From: Verrucomicrobiia bacterium
GTDB taxonomy: Bacteria > Verrucomicrobiota > Verrucomicrobiia > Limisphaerales > JADLHS01
Direction: 5' to 3'
NCBI GenBank assembly: GCA_023953615.1
Contig: JAMLJH010000002.1
Coordinates: forward strand, 1,166,492 to 1,230,491
DNA length: 64,000 nt
Under the pieces are notes generated by a model. The model had not been told where the DNA came from. It saw only the letters and a list, made by a program, of their open reading frames with translations, and made no database searches. The position numbers and the translations under genes were made by a program. This document shows, in pieces, positions 38,708 to 47,657 of this stretch; within the stretch, counting starts at the first letter, position 1; every line of letters starts with the position of its first letter.

Positions 38708-41431
38708 TTACGAAGGCGCCCCGGCCCGCTTGCGGGAACTTGCTGGCCGCGAGACGGATGCGGGTTCACTTCGACGCGGCTGGAGTAATTTTGCCACCAA
38801 CCCAGTCCAGCCGGTTTGATGCGACGCGCCCAGCCCAAGGCCCGTATCGCCGTGAAAATACTCGTGAAAGAGCAGGTGATCCTTGAAATGTGGATCGCGC
38901 TGCAATTTGGGATGACTCTTCAACGCCGGACGTTCCCCGTTGGCATCGCGCAGGAAAAGGCGGCACAGTCGCTGCGTGATTTCTTCCGCCGCGCCCTTCA
39001 AGGTGGTGAACTTGCCCGAGTGCGTGGGACATTCCACTTTGAAATCGTCGCCGTAATAGTGATGGAATTTTTGCAGCGACTCGATGATCAGATAATTCAT
39101 GGGCATCCAAACCGGACCGCGCCAGTTCGAGTTGCCGCCGAACAGTCCGCTCCGGGATTCGCCCGGCCAATAGGTGACCTCGTGCCTCAACTCGCCGCAA
39201 TCCAACTGGAACGGCTGGTGCTCGTGAATTTTTGAAAGCGCGCGAATGCCGTGATCGGACAGAAATTCGGTTTCGTCCAGCATCCGACGCAGCAGGCACT
39301 TCATGCGGTGGCCACGCAGCAATGATAACAAACTGCGTTCGCCCAATCCGTGCTCCTCCCAACGCGAGACGAGACGTGCCAGGTCCGGACGGTACTTGAG
39401 ATACCACTCCATGCGCGCGGTGAAATCCGGCAGCTTTTTGAGTAATTGCGGCTCGAGCGTTTCCACGGCGAACAACGGAATCAGTCCCACCATGGAGCGC
39501 ACCTTGAGTGGAATCTCGCGACCGTCCGGGGTGCGCAGTTCATCGTAGTAAAAGGCGTCCGTTTCGTCCCACAACCCAAAACCCGCTTCGGTGGCATTGA
39601 TGGCTTCCGCGATGGCCAGAAAGTGCTCGAAAAATTTGGTGGCAATGTCTTCATAGACGCGATTGTGCTGCGCCAGTTCCAACGCAATGCGCAGCAGGTT
39701 CAGCGAATACATCGCCATCCAGCTCGTGCCGTCAGCTTGGCTGATCGTGCCGCCCGAGGGCAGCGGCGCGCTGCGATCGAACACGCTGATGTTGTCGAGG
39801 CCGAGAAAACCGCCGTGGAAAATGTTGCGCCCCTGCGCGTCCTTGCGATTCACCCACCAGGTGAAGTTCAGCAACAGTTTGTGAAAGACCCGTTCGAGAA
39901 ACGCGAGGTCGCCGGCGTCGCCGGGCCGCCGGGCGCGACGCTGTTTCCGATCAATTTGGAACACGCGCCACGCGGCCCAGGCGTGAACCGGCGGGTTGAC
40001 GTTGCCGAACTCCCATTCGTAGGCCGGGAATTGTCCGTTCGGGTGCATGTACCATTCGCGTGTGATGAGGATGAGTTGCTCCTTGGCAAACTCCGCATCC
40101 ACCAAAGCAAGTGGCAGACAATGGAACGCCAGATCCCAGGTGGCATACCAGGGATATTCCCACTTGTCCGGCATGGACATCACGGTCGCGTTGTTCAAAT
40201 GCGTCCATTCGGCATTGCGACCTTGTTTGCGTTCGGCTGGTGGCGGTGTTCGCCCCAGATCACCTTCCAGCCACTCGCGCACGTCGTAGTAGTAGAATTG
40301 CTTCGACCAGATCAAACCGGCCAAAGCTTGTCGCTGCACGCGGCGCTGATCTTCATCGGCAATGTCCTTTTGCAACACCGCGTAAAATTCATCGGCCTCG
40401 CGTTGCCGTTGCGCCAAGCGCGCATCAAAGCTTGCAAAATGGTTTCGTCCATTTTTTTGCCGGGTGAGCGCGCGCTCCGCGACCAGCCGCAAGCGGACGG
40501 TTGCTGATTGCCCCGGAGCAACGGAAAGTTTGTAAAGCACACCGGCCTTGGTGCCGATCTGGGTGGCATCCACGGCGGTCGTGTCGCCGTTAACCAGATA
40601 TTCATTGAAAGCGTCTTTGAACGCGCCTTTCGCCTCGGGTTGGCCGTGATGCCGGCGGGGATTGGTTTCATTCTCACAAAACAGCGCTTCGGGCTGGCCT
40701 TCGATGAGCAGCCGGAATTCACCCAGCTCTGGATGGCGAGCGGTGATCGCGCCGCGATTGGTGAGTAACAACACCGGCTTTACGCTGTCGGTCTCCCCAC
40801 TCCACGTATTGCGAAACCATAGTTGCGGCAACAAATACAACGGCGCGACATCCGGGCCGCGGTTGTACGCCGTGATCCGCATGAGCAAATCATCGGGCGC
40901 GGCTTTGGCGTACTCCACGAAGACATCCCAATAGTGGTCGTCGTCGAAAATACCCGTATCCAGCAATTCATACTCGGACGATTGGGGATCGGTCTTGCGC
41001 CGCGCGTTCTCGCGCACCAACTCATCGTAGGGAAACGCGCGTTGCGGATACTTGTAGAGCATCTTCAAGTAGGAATGTGTGGGCGTTGCATCCAGGTAGT
41101 AATACAACTCCTTCACGTCCTCACCGTGATTGCCCTCGTGATTGGTCAGACCAAAGAAACGCTCCTTGAGAATCGGGTCCTGTCCGTTCCAAAGCGCGAG
41201 CGCGAGGCAAAGGCGACATTGTTCATCGCTGATCCCCGCCAAGCCATCCTCACCCCAGCGGTACGCGCGACTGCGGGCGTCATCGTGAGGGAAATACTCC
41301 CACGCGGCGCCGTTCGGCGAATAATCCTCACGCACCGTGCCCCATTGACGGTCCGCCAGGTAGGGGCCCCAAGCGCGCCAGTTGGCTTTGCCGGTATTGG
41401 CGGCTGACAATCGTTGGGCTTCAGCGTTCAT
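38708..41431 (-). CDS. GH63-family glucosidase
   Basis: Predicted 907 residues from the ATG at 41431. WGPYLADRQWGTVREDYSPNG and WEYFPHDDARSRAYRWGEDG are the N-terminal marks of bacterial GH63 proteins, and YYYLDATPTHSYLKMLYKYP follows. The (alpha/alpha)6 barrel toward the C-terminus contains EYPWYATWDLAFH-type text (WEYPWYATWDLAFHCLPLAL) and NSNWRGPVWMPMNYLI, where catalytic acids lie. It is probably cytoplasmic, as no signal is visible, and removes glucose or mannose units from oligosaccharides or compatible-solute glycosides. It stands alone, antisense to the hydrolase upstream of it. Confidence 0.88.
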   Translation of the reverse strand: MNAEAQRLSAANTGKANWRAWGPYLADRQWGTVREDYSPNGAAWEYFPHDDARSRAYRWGEDGLAGISDEQCRLCLALALWNGQDPILKERFFGLTNHEGNHGEDVKELYYYLDATPTHSYLKMLYKYPQRAFPYDELVRENARRKTDPQSSEYELLDTGIFDDDHYWDVFVEYAKAAPDDLLMRITAYNRGPDVAPLYLLPQLWFRNTWSGETDSVKPVLLLTNRGAITARHPELGEFRLLIEGQPEALFCENETNPRRHHGQPEAKGAFKDAFNEYLVNGDTTAVDATQIGTKAGVLYKLSVAPGQSATVRLRLVAERALTRQKNGRNHFASFDARLAQRQREADEFYAVLQKDIADEDQRRVQRQALAGLIWSKQFYYYDVREWLEGDLGRTPPPAERKQGRNAEWTHLNNATVMSMPDKWEYPWYATWDLAFHCLPLALVDAEFAKEQLILITREWYMHPNGQFPAYEWEFGNVNPPVHAWAAWRVFQIDRKQRRARRPGDAGDLAFLERVFHKLLLNFTWWVNRKDAQGRNIFHGGFLGLDNISVFDRSAPLPSGGTISQADGTSWMAMYSLNLLRIALELAQHNRVYEDIATKFFEHFLAIAEAINATEAGFGLWDETDAFYYDELRTPDGREIPLKVRSMVGLIPLFAVETLEPQLLKKLPDFTARMEWYLKYRPDLARLVSRWEEHGLGERSLLSLLRGHRMKCLLRRMLDETEFLSDHGIRALSKIHEHQPFQLDCGELRHEVTYWPGESRSGLFGGNSNWRGPVWMPMNYLIIESLQKFHHYYGDDFKVECPTHSGKFTTLKGAAEEITQRLCRLFLRDANGERPALKSHPKLQRDPHFKDHLLFHEYFHGDTGLGLGASHQTGWTGLVAKLLQPRRSEPASVSRPASSRKRAGAPS

Positions 41432-41657
41432 GAACCAGACCTTGCCCGATTGAACCCCGAGCGAAACCAATCACAAAATGAAATCATAAAACTTCGTGCC
41501 CCGAGCCTGCCACCCGGAACGGAAGCAATCAAGTCGCACCAATCGCACTGATTTGAACTGAACTTCATTCGCCATGAACCGTTTGCCGGGGCAGGTATGA
41601 TTTGGAACCTTCACTCCCGAGCAGCCCGGCGGAAATTATTTTACGATTATTTTTGGC

Positions 41658-41676
41658 TCAGACAGTTTTTGTCTGA
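41658..41676. terminator. Small hairpin upstream of the 76-residue gene
   Basis: TCAGACA, a five-base loop, then TGTCTGA is a perfect 7-bp hairpin about 40 bases before a small rightward gene. It could terminate transcription from either direction or be a leader structure. No long T-run follows, so its role is uncertain. Confidence 0.4.
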
Positions 41677-41716
41677 CCCCTCCCGCTAGTGTGGTGACGT
41701 AAAAGGAAAATAAATT

Positions 41717-41947
41717 ATGACAACGATCACTAAAATCCAAAATGACGAACAACTGGAACTGGGCTTCCGCGGTTTGCCGCGCCACACCCGCCTGGCGCGA
41801 CGCGAACGACGGCTGGCGCGGGCCAGTTGGTGGTTCGCAAAAATGCGGGCAGCGGTGAACGCCGCGTCATCCGGGCCACGAGCCGGCACACCGCGCCCCG
41901 AACAACCCGTGTTGCCTGGCACCATCCGCCAAATTCGTCTGAACTGA
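41717..41947 (+). CDS. Small basic protein, unknown
   Basis: Predicted 76 residues (MTTITKIQNDEQLELGFRGL then an Arg-rich middle ARRERRLARASWWFAKMR). There is a plausible AAAGGA ribosome site. It lacks a signal or membrane span. I recall similar short MTTITK-NEEQLELxL proteins in verrucomicrobial genomes, which suggests a phylum-level family of unknown role, perhaps nucleic-acid binding given its charge. Confidence comes from composition and start context only. Confidence 0.55.
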   Translation: MTTITKIQNDEQLELGFRGLPRHTRLARRERRLARASWWFAKMRAAVNAASSGPRAGTPRPEQPVLPGTIRQIRLN

Positions 41948-42779
41948 CGGGGACGGGCGACGGACATCCGTGTGCCAACGTGGCGAGGTCTTTCGGGGAG
42001 AACCGTTGGAAGGCGAAAGCTGATGTGCAGCAGACTGAACTGCCCGGCCAATAGTGTGGCTGCGGCGTCCCGCCGCAGTTCCGCATCACCCGGCGGCGCG
42101 CACGGAGTGTGATGCGCCCTACCGGTTCCAGTTACCGGAACCGGATGTCGTCCGCGAGACGCGAACGACTACCGCCGAGACGGCGGTGCTCCCCCATTCC
42201 CCATTCCTTTGCCAATCATTCCCTTGTCTCCCCGTTCGCGCATTTCGTGTCTTTCGCGGTTGTGTTTCCTTGGGAGGGACGTGTTCCACCGCGTCCCTGA
42301 TACAGTTGGGAACGACGTGGAAGTCGTCCCTCCCGCGGGCGGGTTGAAACCGCAAAGAACGCAAAGATCACCAAGTCGGGACGGTGTCGTTGTTCGACGC
42401 GGGACGCGTCGAACCTGCACCCGAGACGGGTGCGCTCCCGGAAATAATCGCCCCATCGAACCTGACTGAACCGCTGATTGGTCCACGGGTCTTTGCACAC
42501 CTATGATCGTGCCAGTGCGACTGGGGAGCATACGCGTCTCGCGTGTGCTGGCGGGCGTCTCGCCCGACAGAATCTGCATCCGCCAAGCCGGAACGGGCCA
42601 GTGGCCCGTTCCACCCAAACTCCAATCGAATCGTCCCGGTCAACCATGTGGCTGCGGCGTCCCGCCGCAGTTCCGGCAGTTTCGAGCAGAATCCGTCTTG
42701 CCCCGGAAACGGTTTCCTCGTAAACATGAATCCACGCTGTAGCTGCACGAAATCCGGCAGCGCGACAACAATTCATAGA
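41948..42779. repeat. Palindrome-rich non-coding array
   Basis: Over 800 bases without a credible gene. A 29-base unit with stem CTGCGGCG/CGCCGCAG occurs at 42055-42083 and again at 42647-42675. A 44-base unit containing GAACGGGCC/GGCCCGTTC at 42592-42635 matches 19693-19736 with one difference. More hairpins occur near 42275-42330 and 42535-42565. These look like dispersed repeats inserted in tandem between genes. Confidence 0.75.
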
Positions 42780-43919
42780 ATGAAACGAACAATTCAATGG
42801 GCCGCCGTTGCCACGCTGGGCGTTACCGCGCTGGTGATCTCGGGCTGCGCCTCGAAATGCTGTATGACCACATCCCACGTTACTTCCATCCCGTACGGTT
42901 CAGTGAATGGCCAATCGGTCACTTTGTACACGTTGCGCAATGCCAAGGGCGCTGAGGCAACCATCATGAATTATGGCGGCTTGGTGCAGTCGCTCCGGGT
43001 GTCGGATCGCAACGGACACTTCGACGACGTGGTGCTGGGCTACGATAATCTGGCGGGTTACCTGAAGGACACGCCGTATTTTGGCGCGATCATCGGGCGT
43101 TACGGCAACCGCATTGGCGGCGCGAAATTTTCCCTGGATGGCAAGACGTATTCCCTGGCCGCCAACAACGGCCGCAACTCGCTGCACGGCGGCATCAAGG
43201 GCTTCGACAAGGTGGTTTGGGATGTAATCAAGGCGACGGGGAACAGTCTGGAATTGCATTATCTCAGCCAGGACGGTGAGGAAGGTTTCCCCGGCAACCT
43301 GGAGGTCACCGCGACTTACACGCTGACGGACGCGAATGAATTGAAGCTCGCCTTTCGCGCCACGACCGACCAGCCCACGGTGGTCAACCTGACGCATCAT
43401 TCCTATTTCAATCTGCGCGGGCAGGGGAACGGCGACATTCTCGGCCATGAAGTTTACCTGAACTCGGATCAAATCACGGAGATTGACAGCGAATTGATCC
43501 CCACCGGCGCGTTCATGGACGTGACGGGAACGCCGTTTGATTTTCGCACTCCGACGGCCATCGGCGCGCGCATCAATGACTCCAATCCCATTCTGCAATA
43601 CGGTCCGGGTTACGACGACAATTGGATCATCAAGAAACCGCTCGGCCAGTTCGGTCTGATGGCGCGCGTTTATGAGCCGACCACCGGTCGGGTGATGGAA
43701 GTGCTGAGCGACGAGCCGGGGCTGCAATTTTACGCGGGCAATTTCCTGGATGGCTCGATCACCGGCAAAGGTGGCAAGACGTATCAACGACGCACGGCGT
43801 TCTGCATGGAGCCGCAGCATTACCCGGATTCGCCCAACAAACCCGGCTTCCCCTCGGTGGTGTTGCGCCCCGGTCAGACGTTTCATAACACGATTGTCTA
43901 TCGGTTCTCGACCCGCTAA
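42780..43919 (+). CDS. galM: Galactose mutarotase (aldose 1-epimerase), lipoprotein form
   Basis: Predicted 379 residues from the ATG at 42780. A lipoprotein-type signal (WAAVATLGVTALVISGC) anchors it outside the cytoplasm. NYGGLVQSLRVSDRNG, YFGAIIGRYGNRI, NNGRNSLHGGIKGFDK and VVNLTHHSYFNLRGQ (catalytic His) are family motifs, with a Glu near the end (CMEPQHYPDSPN). It interconverts alpha and beta forms of galactose or glucose, preparing sugars for uptake by the adjacent ABC importer and symporter. Confidence 0.94.
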   Translation: MKRTIQWAAVATLGVTALVISGCASKCCMTTSHVTSIPYGSVNGQSVTLYTLRNAKGAEATIMNYGGLVQSLRVSDRNGHFDDVVLGYDNLAGYLKDTPYFGAIIGRYGNRIGGAKFSLDGKTYSLAANNGRNSLHGGIKGFDKVVWDVIKATGNSLELHYLSQDGEEGFPGNLEVTATYTLTDANELKLAFRATTDQPTVVNLTHHSYFNLRGQGNGDILGHEVYLNSDQITEIDSELIPTGAFMDVTGTPFDFRTPTAIGARINDSNPILQYGPGYDDNWIIKKPLGQFGLMARVYEPTTGRVMEVLSDEPGLQFYAGNFLDGSITGKGGKTYQRRTAFCMEPQHYPDSPNKPGFPSVVLRPGQTFHNTIVYRFSTR

Positions 43920-43975
43920 GTGGATGCGCCGAGGCCGACGAAATCCGGCTTTCGACGGCAATTGAATCAAGCTCA

Positions 43976-44965
43976 ATGAAACGACTCCTCACATGTTTCG
44001 CACTGGTCGCCGTGGTGTTGGCGCTGAACGGTTGCGGCAAAAGCGGTGCGGACGCCCCGCATGCCAATTCTGCTTCCGGCAATAGCGCGAAGAAACTGAA
44101 GCTGGCTTTCGTTTCCAATACGGCAGCGACGTTCTGGACGCTGGCCCGACGCGGTTGCGACGCGGCCCAGGCGGAGTTAGGGAACATCGAGGTGGATTTT
44201 CGCATCCCGGCGACCGGTAGCGCCGCCGAGCAGCAACAGATTTTGGACGACCTGCTGGCGCGCGGCATGGATGGCATCGCCGTCAGCGCCATAGATCCGC
44301 GCAATCAAACCGAGTTCCTGAATAAAATCGCGGCGACCACTTTGCTCATCACCTGCGATAGTGACGCGCCGGACAGCAAACGGGTCTGCTACATCGGCAC
44401 GGACAATTATCTGGCGGGCGTCGAGGCGGGCAAACTCATCAAGGAAGCGTTGCCAAACGGCGGTTCGATCATGGCGTTCGTTGGTTACGCAGACGCGCAA
44501 AACGCGACCGACCGCTACAACGGCATCAAGCGCACATTGGATGGTTCGAATGTGAAGATCATTGATTTGCGGACGGATGACACCGATTTGGTGCGCGCGC
44601 AGAAAAATGCCGAGGACACGCTGGTGAAGTATCCGGACATCGCCCTGCTCGTGGGGTTGTACGATTACAACGGTCCCGCCATTCTGAACGCGGTCCGGCG
44701 CGCGGGCGCGGTCGGCAGGGTGAAGATCGTGTGCTTCGATGAACGCGAGGAAACGCTGGCTGGCGTGGCCAGCGGCGAAATTTACGGGACGGTGGTGCAA
44801 CAGCCGTTTGAGTTTGGCAAGCAAGCCATGTTGCAAATGGCGCGTTACCTCGGCGGGGATAAAACTGCGTTGGCGGGCGGGCAACAGATCGTTCCGACGC
44901 GCAGTTTGAAGCAGGCAGACGTCGCGGCGTTCCAGGCCGACTTGCGACGTCTATTGAACCAGTAA
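43976..44965 (+). CDS. Sugar ABC transporter substrate-binding lipoprotein
   Basis: Predicted 329 residues with a lipobox signal (TCFALVAVVLALNGC). The mature part is a type I periplasmic-binding fold of the ribose/galactose class: FVSNTAATFWTLARRGCD, GIAVSAIDPRNQ, LLITCDSDAPDSKRVCYIG and YDYNGPAILNAVR. The sugar is not determined but would be a pentose or hexose. It is followed by ATPase and permease genes, giving a complete RbsBAC-type importer. Confidence 0.92.
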   Translation: MKRLLTCFALVAVVLALNGCGKSGADAPHANSASGNSAKKLKLAFVSNTAATFWTLARRGCDAAQAELGNIEVDFRIPATGSAAEQQQILDDLLARGMDGIAVSAIDPRNQTEFLNKIAATTLLITCDSDAPDSKRVCYIGTDNYLAGVEAGKLIKEALPNGGSIMAFVGYADAQNATDRYNGIKRTLDGSNVKIIDLRTDDTDLVRAQKNAEDTLVKYPDIALLVGLYDYNGPAILNAVRRAGAVGRVKIVCFDEREETLAGVASGEIYGTVVQQPFEFGKQAMLQMARYLGGDKTALAGGQQIVPTRSLKQADVAAFQADLRRLLNQ

Positions 44966-45008
44966 CCTTCGGCTCATGCTTCGCGTCGCCGCCAACTGCT
45001 AACCACTC

Positions 45009-46526
45009 ATGCGCGGTTCGACGCTACTTTCGCTGCGCCAGATCACGAAGCGCTTTCCGGGAGTGCTGGCGTTGGATGAGGTTTCGCTGGAGGTCCGCAC
45101 CGGAGAAGTGGTGGCATTGTGCGGTGAGAATGGCGCGGGCAAATCCACGTTGATGAAAATCGTCGGCGGCATTTTTCCGCCGGATGCGGGAAAGATTCAA
45201 ATCGGCGGAGTCGCGGTCGAAGTTCCAAATGCGCACGCGGCGCTCCGTTTGGGGGTGGCGTTCATTCATCAAGAGCTTAACGTGCTCGACAACCTGGATG
45301 TGGCGGCCAACGTGTTCTTTGGGCGCGAACCGCGCAATCGGCTGGGGTTGATCCGCTTCAACCAAATCCACGCGGCCACCGCGCCGTGGTTGCGGCGTTT
45401 GGGCGTCGCGTTTTCCAGTCGAACGCGCGTAAGCGAATTGTCGCTGGCGGAACAGCAGATGGTGGAAATCGCCCGAGCATTGTCGCTCCAGGCCCGGCTC
45501 ATCATCATGGATGAACCGACGGCGTCATTGACGTTGCGGGAGACGAATCGGTTGTTGGAACTTACGCTGGAACTCAAACAACAAGGCGTCAGCGTGGTTT
45601 ATATTTCCCATCGGTTGAGCGAGATCGAACGCATTGCCGACCGCGTGGTGGTGCTGCGCGATGGACGCAACGCGGGCGAGCTGGACCGATCCGCGTTGCG
45701 CCACGACGCGATTGTGAATCTGATGGTTGGGCGCGAGATCCGAAACCGCTATCAAGCGCCGGCACGCCCGCCGACGCCGGATTTTCTCCAAGTGCGTCAC
45801 GCGCGGTCGAGCCGCTTTCCCCAACGGGTGGTAAATTTCACGGCGACGCGCGGTGAAATCCTCGGTTTCGCGGGACTGGTTGGCGCCGGACGGTCCGAAA
45901 TCATGAAAGCCATCGTCGGACTGGACGAGTCGGGGAGTGCGGAGATCAATCTGAACGGACAGACGATTCCAGTTCACCGCCCCGCGGACGCAATTCGACA
46001 GGGTGTGTACCTCGTGCCCGAAGACCGCCGCGCGGAAGGGTTGGTGGTGGATTTGTCGGTGCGGGAAAATCTCACGCTGCCGTCGTTGCTCCAATATGCG
46101 ACCGGCTGGCTCATCCAGCGTTCCCGCGAGCGGGCGGCGGCGGAAGCTCAAATCAAATTATTGCGCATCCGGACGCCGGATGCGGAAACGCCGGTGCGCC
46201 ATCTGAGTGGCGGTAATCAGCAAAAAGTGGTGCTGGGCAAATGGCTCTTGTGGTCGCCGCGCGTGTTGATTTTGGATGAACCCACGCGAGGGATTGATGT
46301 GGGTGCGAAAGCGGAAATTTACCGGTTGATGCGACAGTTGGCAGAGCAGGGGACGGTGGTGCTGATGGTGAGTTCGGACATGGAGGAGTTGTTAAACTTG
46401 AGCGATCGCATCGTCGTCATGCACGAGGGACGTATCACCGGTTGTTTGAATCGCTCCGAATGTACGGAGGAAAACGTGATGCGGTTGGCCGTGGGCAAAC
46501 CGTTGCCAACCGCGCCCGCAGCCTGA
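45009..46526 (+). CDS. Sugar ABC transporter ATPase (RbsA/MglA class)
   Basis: Predicted 505 residues in two ATPase halves. The first has GENGAGKST and ELSLAEQQMVEIARAL, then DEPTASLT. The second has FAGLVGAGRSEIMKAI in place of a normal Walker A, then LSGGNQQKVVLGKWLL and LDEPTRGIDVGAK. The degenerate second Walker A is usual in this class. It energises sugar import through the permease encoded 7 bases downstream. Confidence 0.95.
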   Translation: MRGSTLLSLRQITKRFPGVLALDEVSLEVRTGEVVALCGENGAGKSTLMKIVGGIFPPDAGKIQIGGVAVEVPNAHAALRLGVAFIHQELNVLDNLDVAANVFFGREPRNRLGLIRFNQIHAATAPWLRRLGVAFSSRTRVSELSLAEQQMVEIARALSLQARLIIMDEPTASLTLRETNRLLELTLELKQQGVSVVYISHRLSEIERIADRVVVLRDGRNAGELDRSALRHDAIVNLMVGREIRNRYQAPARPPTPDFLQVRHARSSRFPQRVVNFTATRGEILGFAGLVGAGRSEIMKAIVGLDESGSAEINLNGQTIPVHRPADAIRQGVYLVPEDRRAEGLVVDLSVRENLTLPSLLQYATGWLIQRSRERAAAEAQIKLLRIRTPDAETPVRHLSGGNQQKVVLGKWLLWSPRVLILDEPTRGIDVGAKAEIYRLMRQLAEQGTVVLMVSSDMEELLNLSDRIVVMHEGRITGCLNRSECTEENVMRLAVGKPLPTAPAA

Positions 46527-46533
46527 CCCGAAC

Positions 46534-47541
46534 ATGAAGAAAGAACTGGGAATCACGCTGCTACTGCTGGGGTTATGCGTCGTCACCACGGTGCTGAACC
46601 CGAAATTTTTATCACCAACCAATCTGATCAACACCGCCAATCTCATCGGCCTTTACGGCGTGTTCAGTCTTGGTGCGGGACTGGTAATCATCACGGGCGG
46701 TGTGGATTTATCCGTGGGTTCGATGTGCGCGTTGACCGGAGTGTTGCTGACGCTGGGCGTGAGTGAATGGCAACTGGCCTGGCCGATCGTCATCGTGGCC
46801 GTACTGTTGATGGCTGCTTCGCTTGGCGCGGCGCACGGCTGGTTGGTCACCAAGGCGAAATTACAACCGTTCATCGTGACGCTCTGCGGTCTGTTAATTT
46901 ACCGCGGCGTTGCCCGGTATATCGCTGGAGATCGCACGACCGGGTTCTCGGGCGCAAAAGGCATTGAGCTGTTGCGCAACCTGGCGGCGGGCCGGTGGTT
47001 TCGTATGACCACTACCCCTGAGCCGGGCGTCACGAAGGAATGGTTTCCGGGATTGCCCGCGCCGTTTGTGATCTTGATCATCCTGGCGGTGCTCCTGTGG
47101 TTTGTGCTGCATCGCTCGGTCTATGGCCGTTACCTGTTCGCGGTGGGGCGCAATGAACAAGCCGCGCGTTTTTCAGGCATCAACACCCGACTCGTGGTGG
47201 GTAGCGCCTACGTGATTGCCGCCGTGCTGACCGGCGGGTCAGGTATTTTGATTGCGTTTTACACCAACTCGATCGTGCCATCGAATCACGGCAATTTTTA
47301 CGAGCTATACGGAATCGCGGCCGCCGTGCTGGGCGGTTGCAGTTTGAGCGGCGGCGAGGGTTCGGTTATCGGCATTGTCATTGGCACCGCGTTGCTGCTG
47401 GTGTTGCAGAATCTTGTGAACCTGCTGGGCATTGATAGTTCGCTGAATTTCGCGGTGATGGGGGCGGTGGTACTGGTTGGCGTGTTGGTGGATCAATTTT
47501 TCCAGCGGCGCCGATCGCGCCGTCAGGTCCGTGGTGAATGA
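46534..47541 (+). CDS. Sugar ABC transporter permease (RbsC class)
   Basis: Predicted 335 residues with eight to ten hydrophobic spans. GGVDLSVGSMCALTGVLL near 50 and AVGRNEQAARFSGINTRLV near 205 (the EAA-like ATPase contact) identify the monosaccharide permease family. A polar loop of about 35 residues (TGFSGAKGIELLRN and following) is larger than average. The C-terminus ends in an Arg-rich tail. Confidence 0.94.
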   Translation: MKKELGITLLLLGLCVVTTVLNPKFLSPTNLINTANLIGLYGVFSLGAGLVIITGGVDLSVGSMCALTGVLLTLGVSEWQLAWPIVIVAVLLMAASLGAAHGWLVTKAKLQPFIVTLCGLLIYRGVARYIAGDRTTGFSGAKGIELLRNLAAGRWFRMTTTPEPGVTKEWFPGLPAPFVILIILAVLLWFVLHRSVYGRYLFAVGRNEQAARFSGINTRLVVGSAYVIAAVLTGGSGILIAFYTNSIVPSNHGNFYELYGIAAAVLGGCSLSGGEGSVIGIVIGTALLLVLQNLVNLLGIDSSLNFAVMGAVVLVGVLVDQFFQRRRSRRQVRGE

Positions 47542-47657
47542 GCGGGTCGCGGTCTTTACCATGAATTTCTCTCAATTGAAAATGTTGCCTTGCCTCCGAG
47601 AATCTATATTTTCTGCGCATTGCGAATGGAACGAAATGGCTGACGCCCCAACCAAGC

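Noticed and set aside
39446..40507. 353-residue frame opposite the GH63 gene
   Set aside because: Antisense frame with no recognisable motif and shadow-like codon content.
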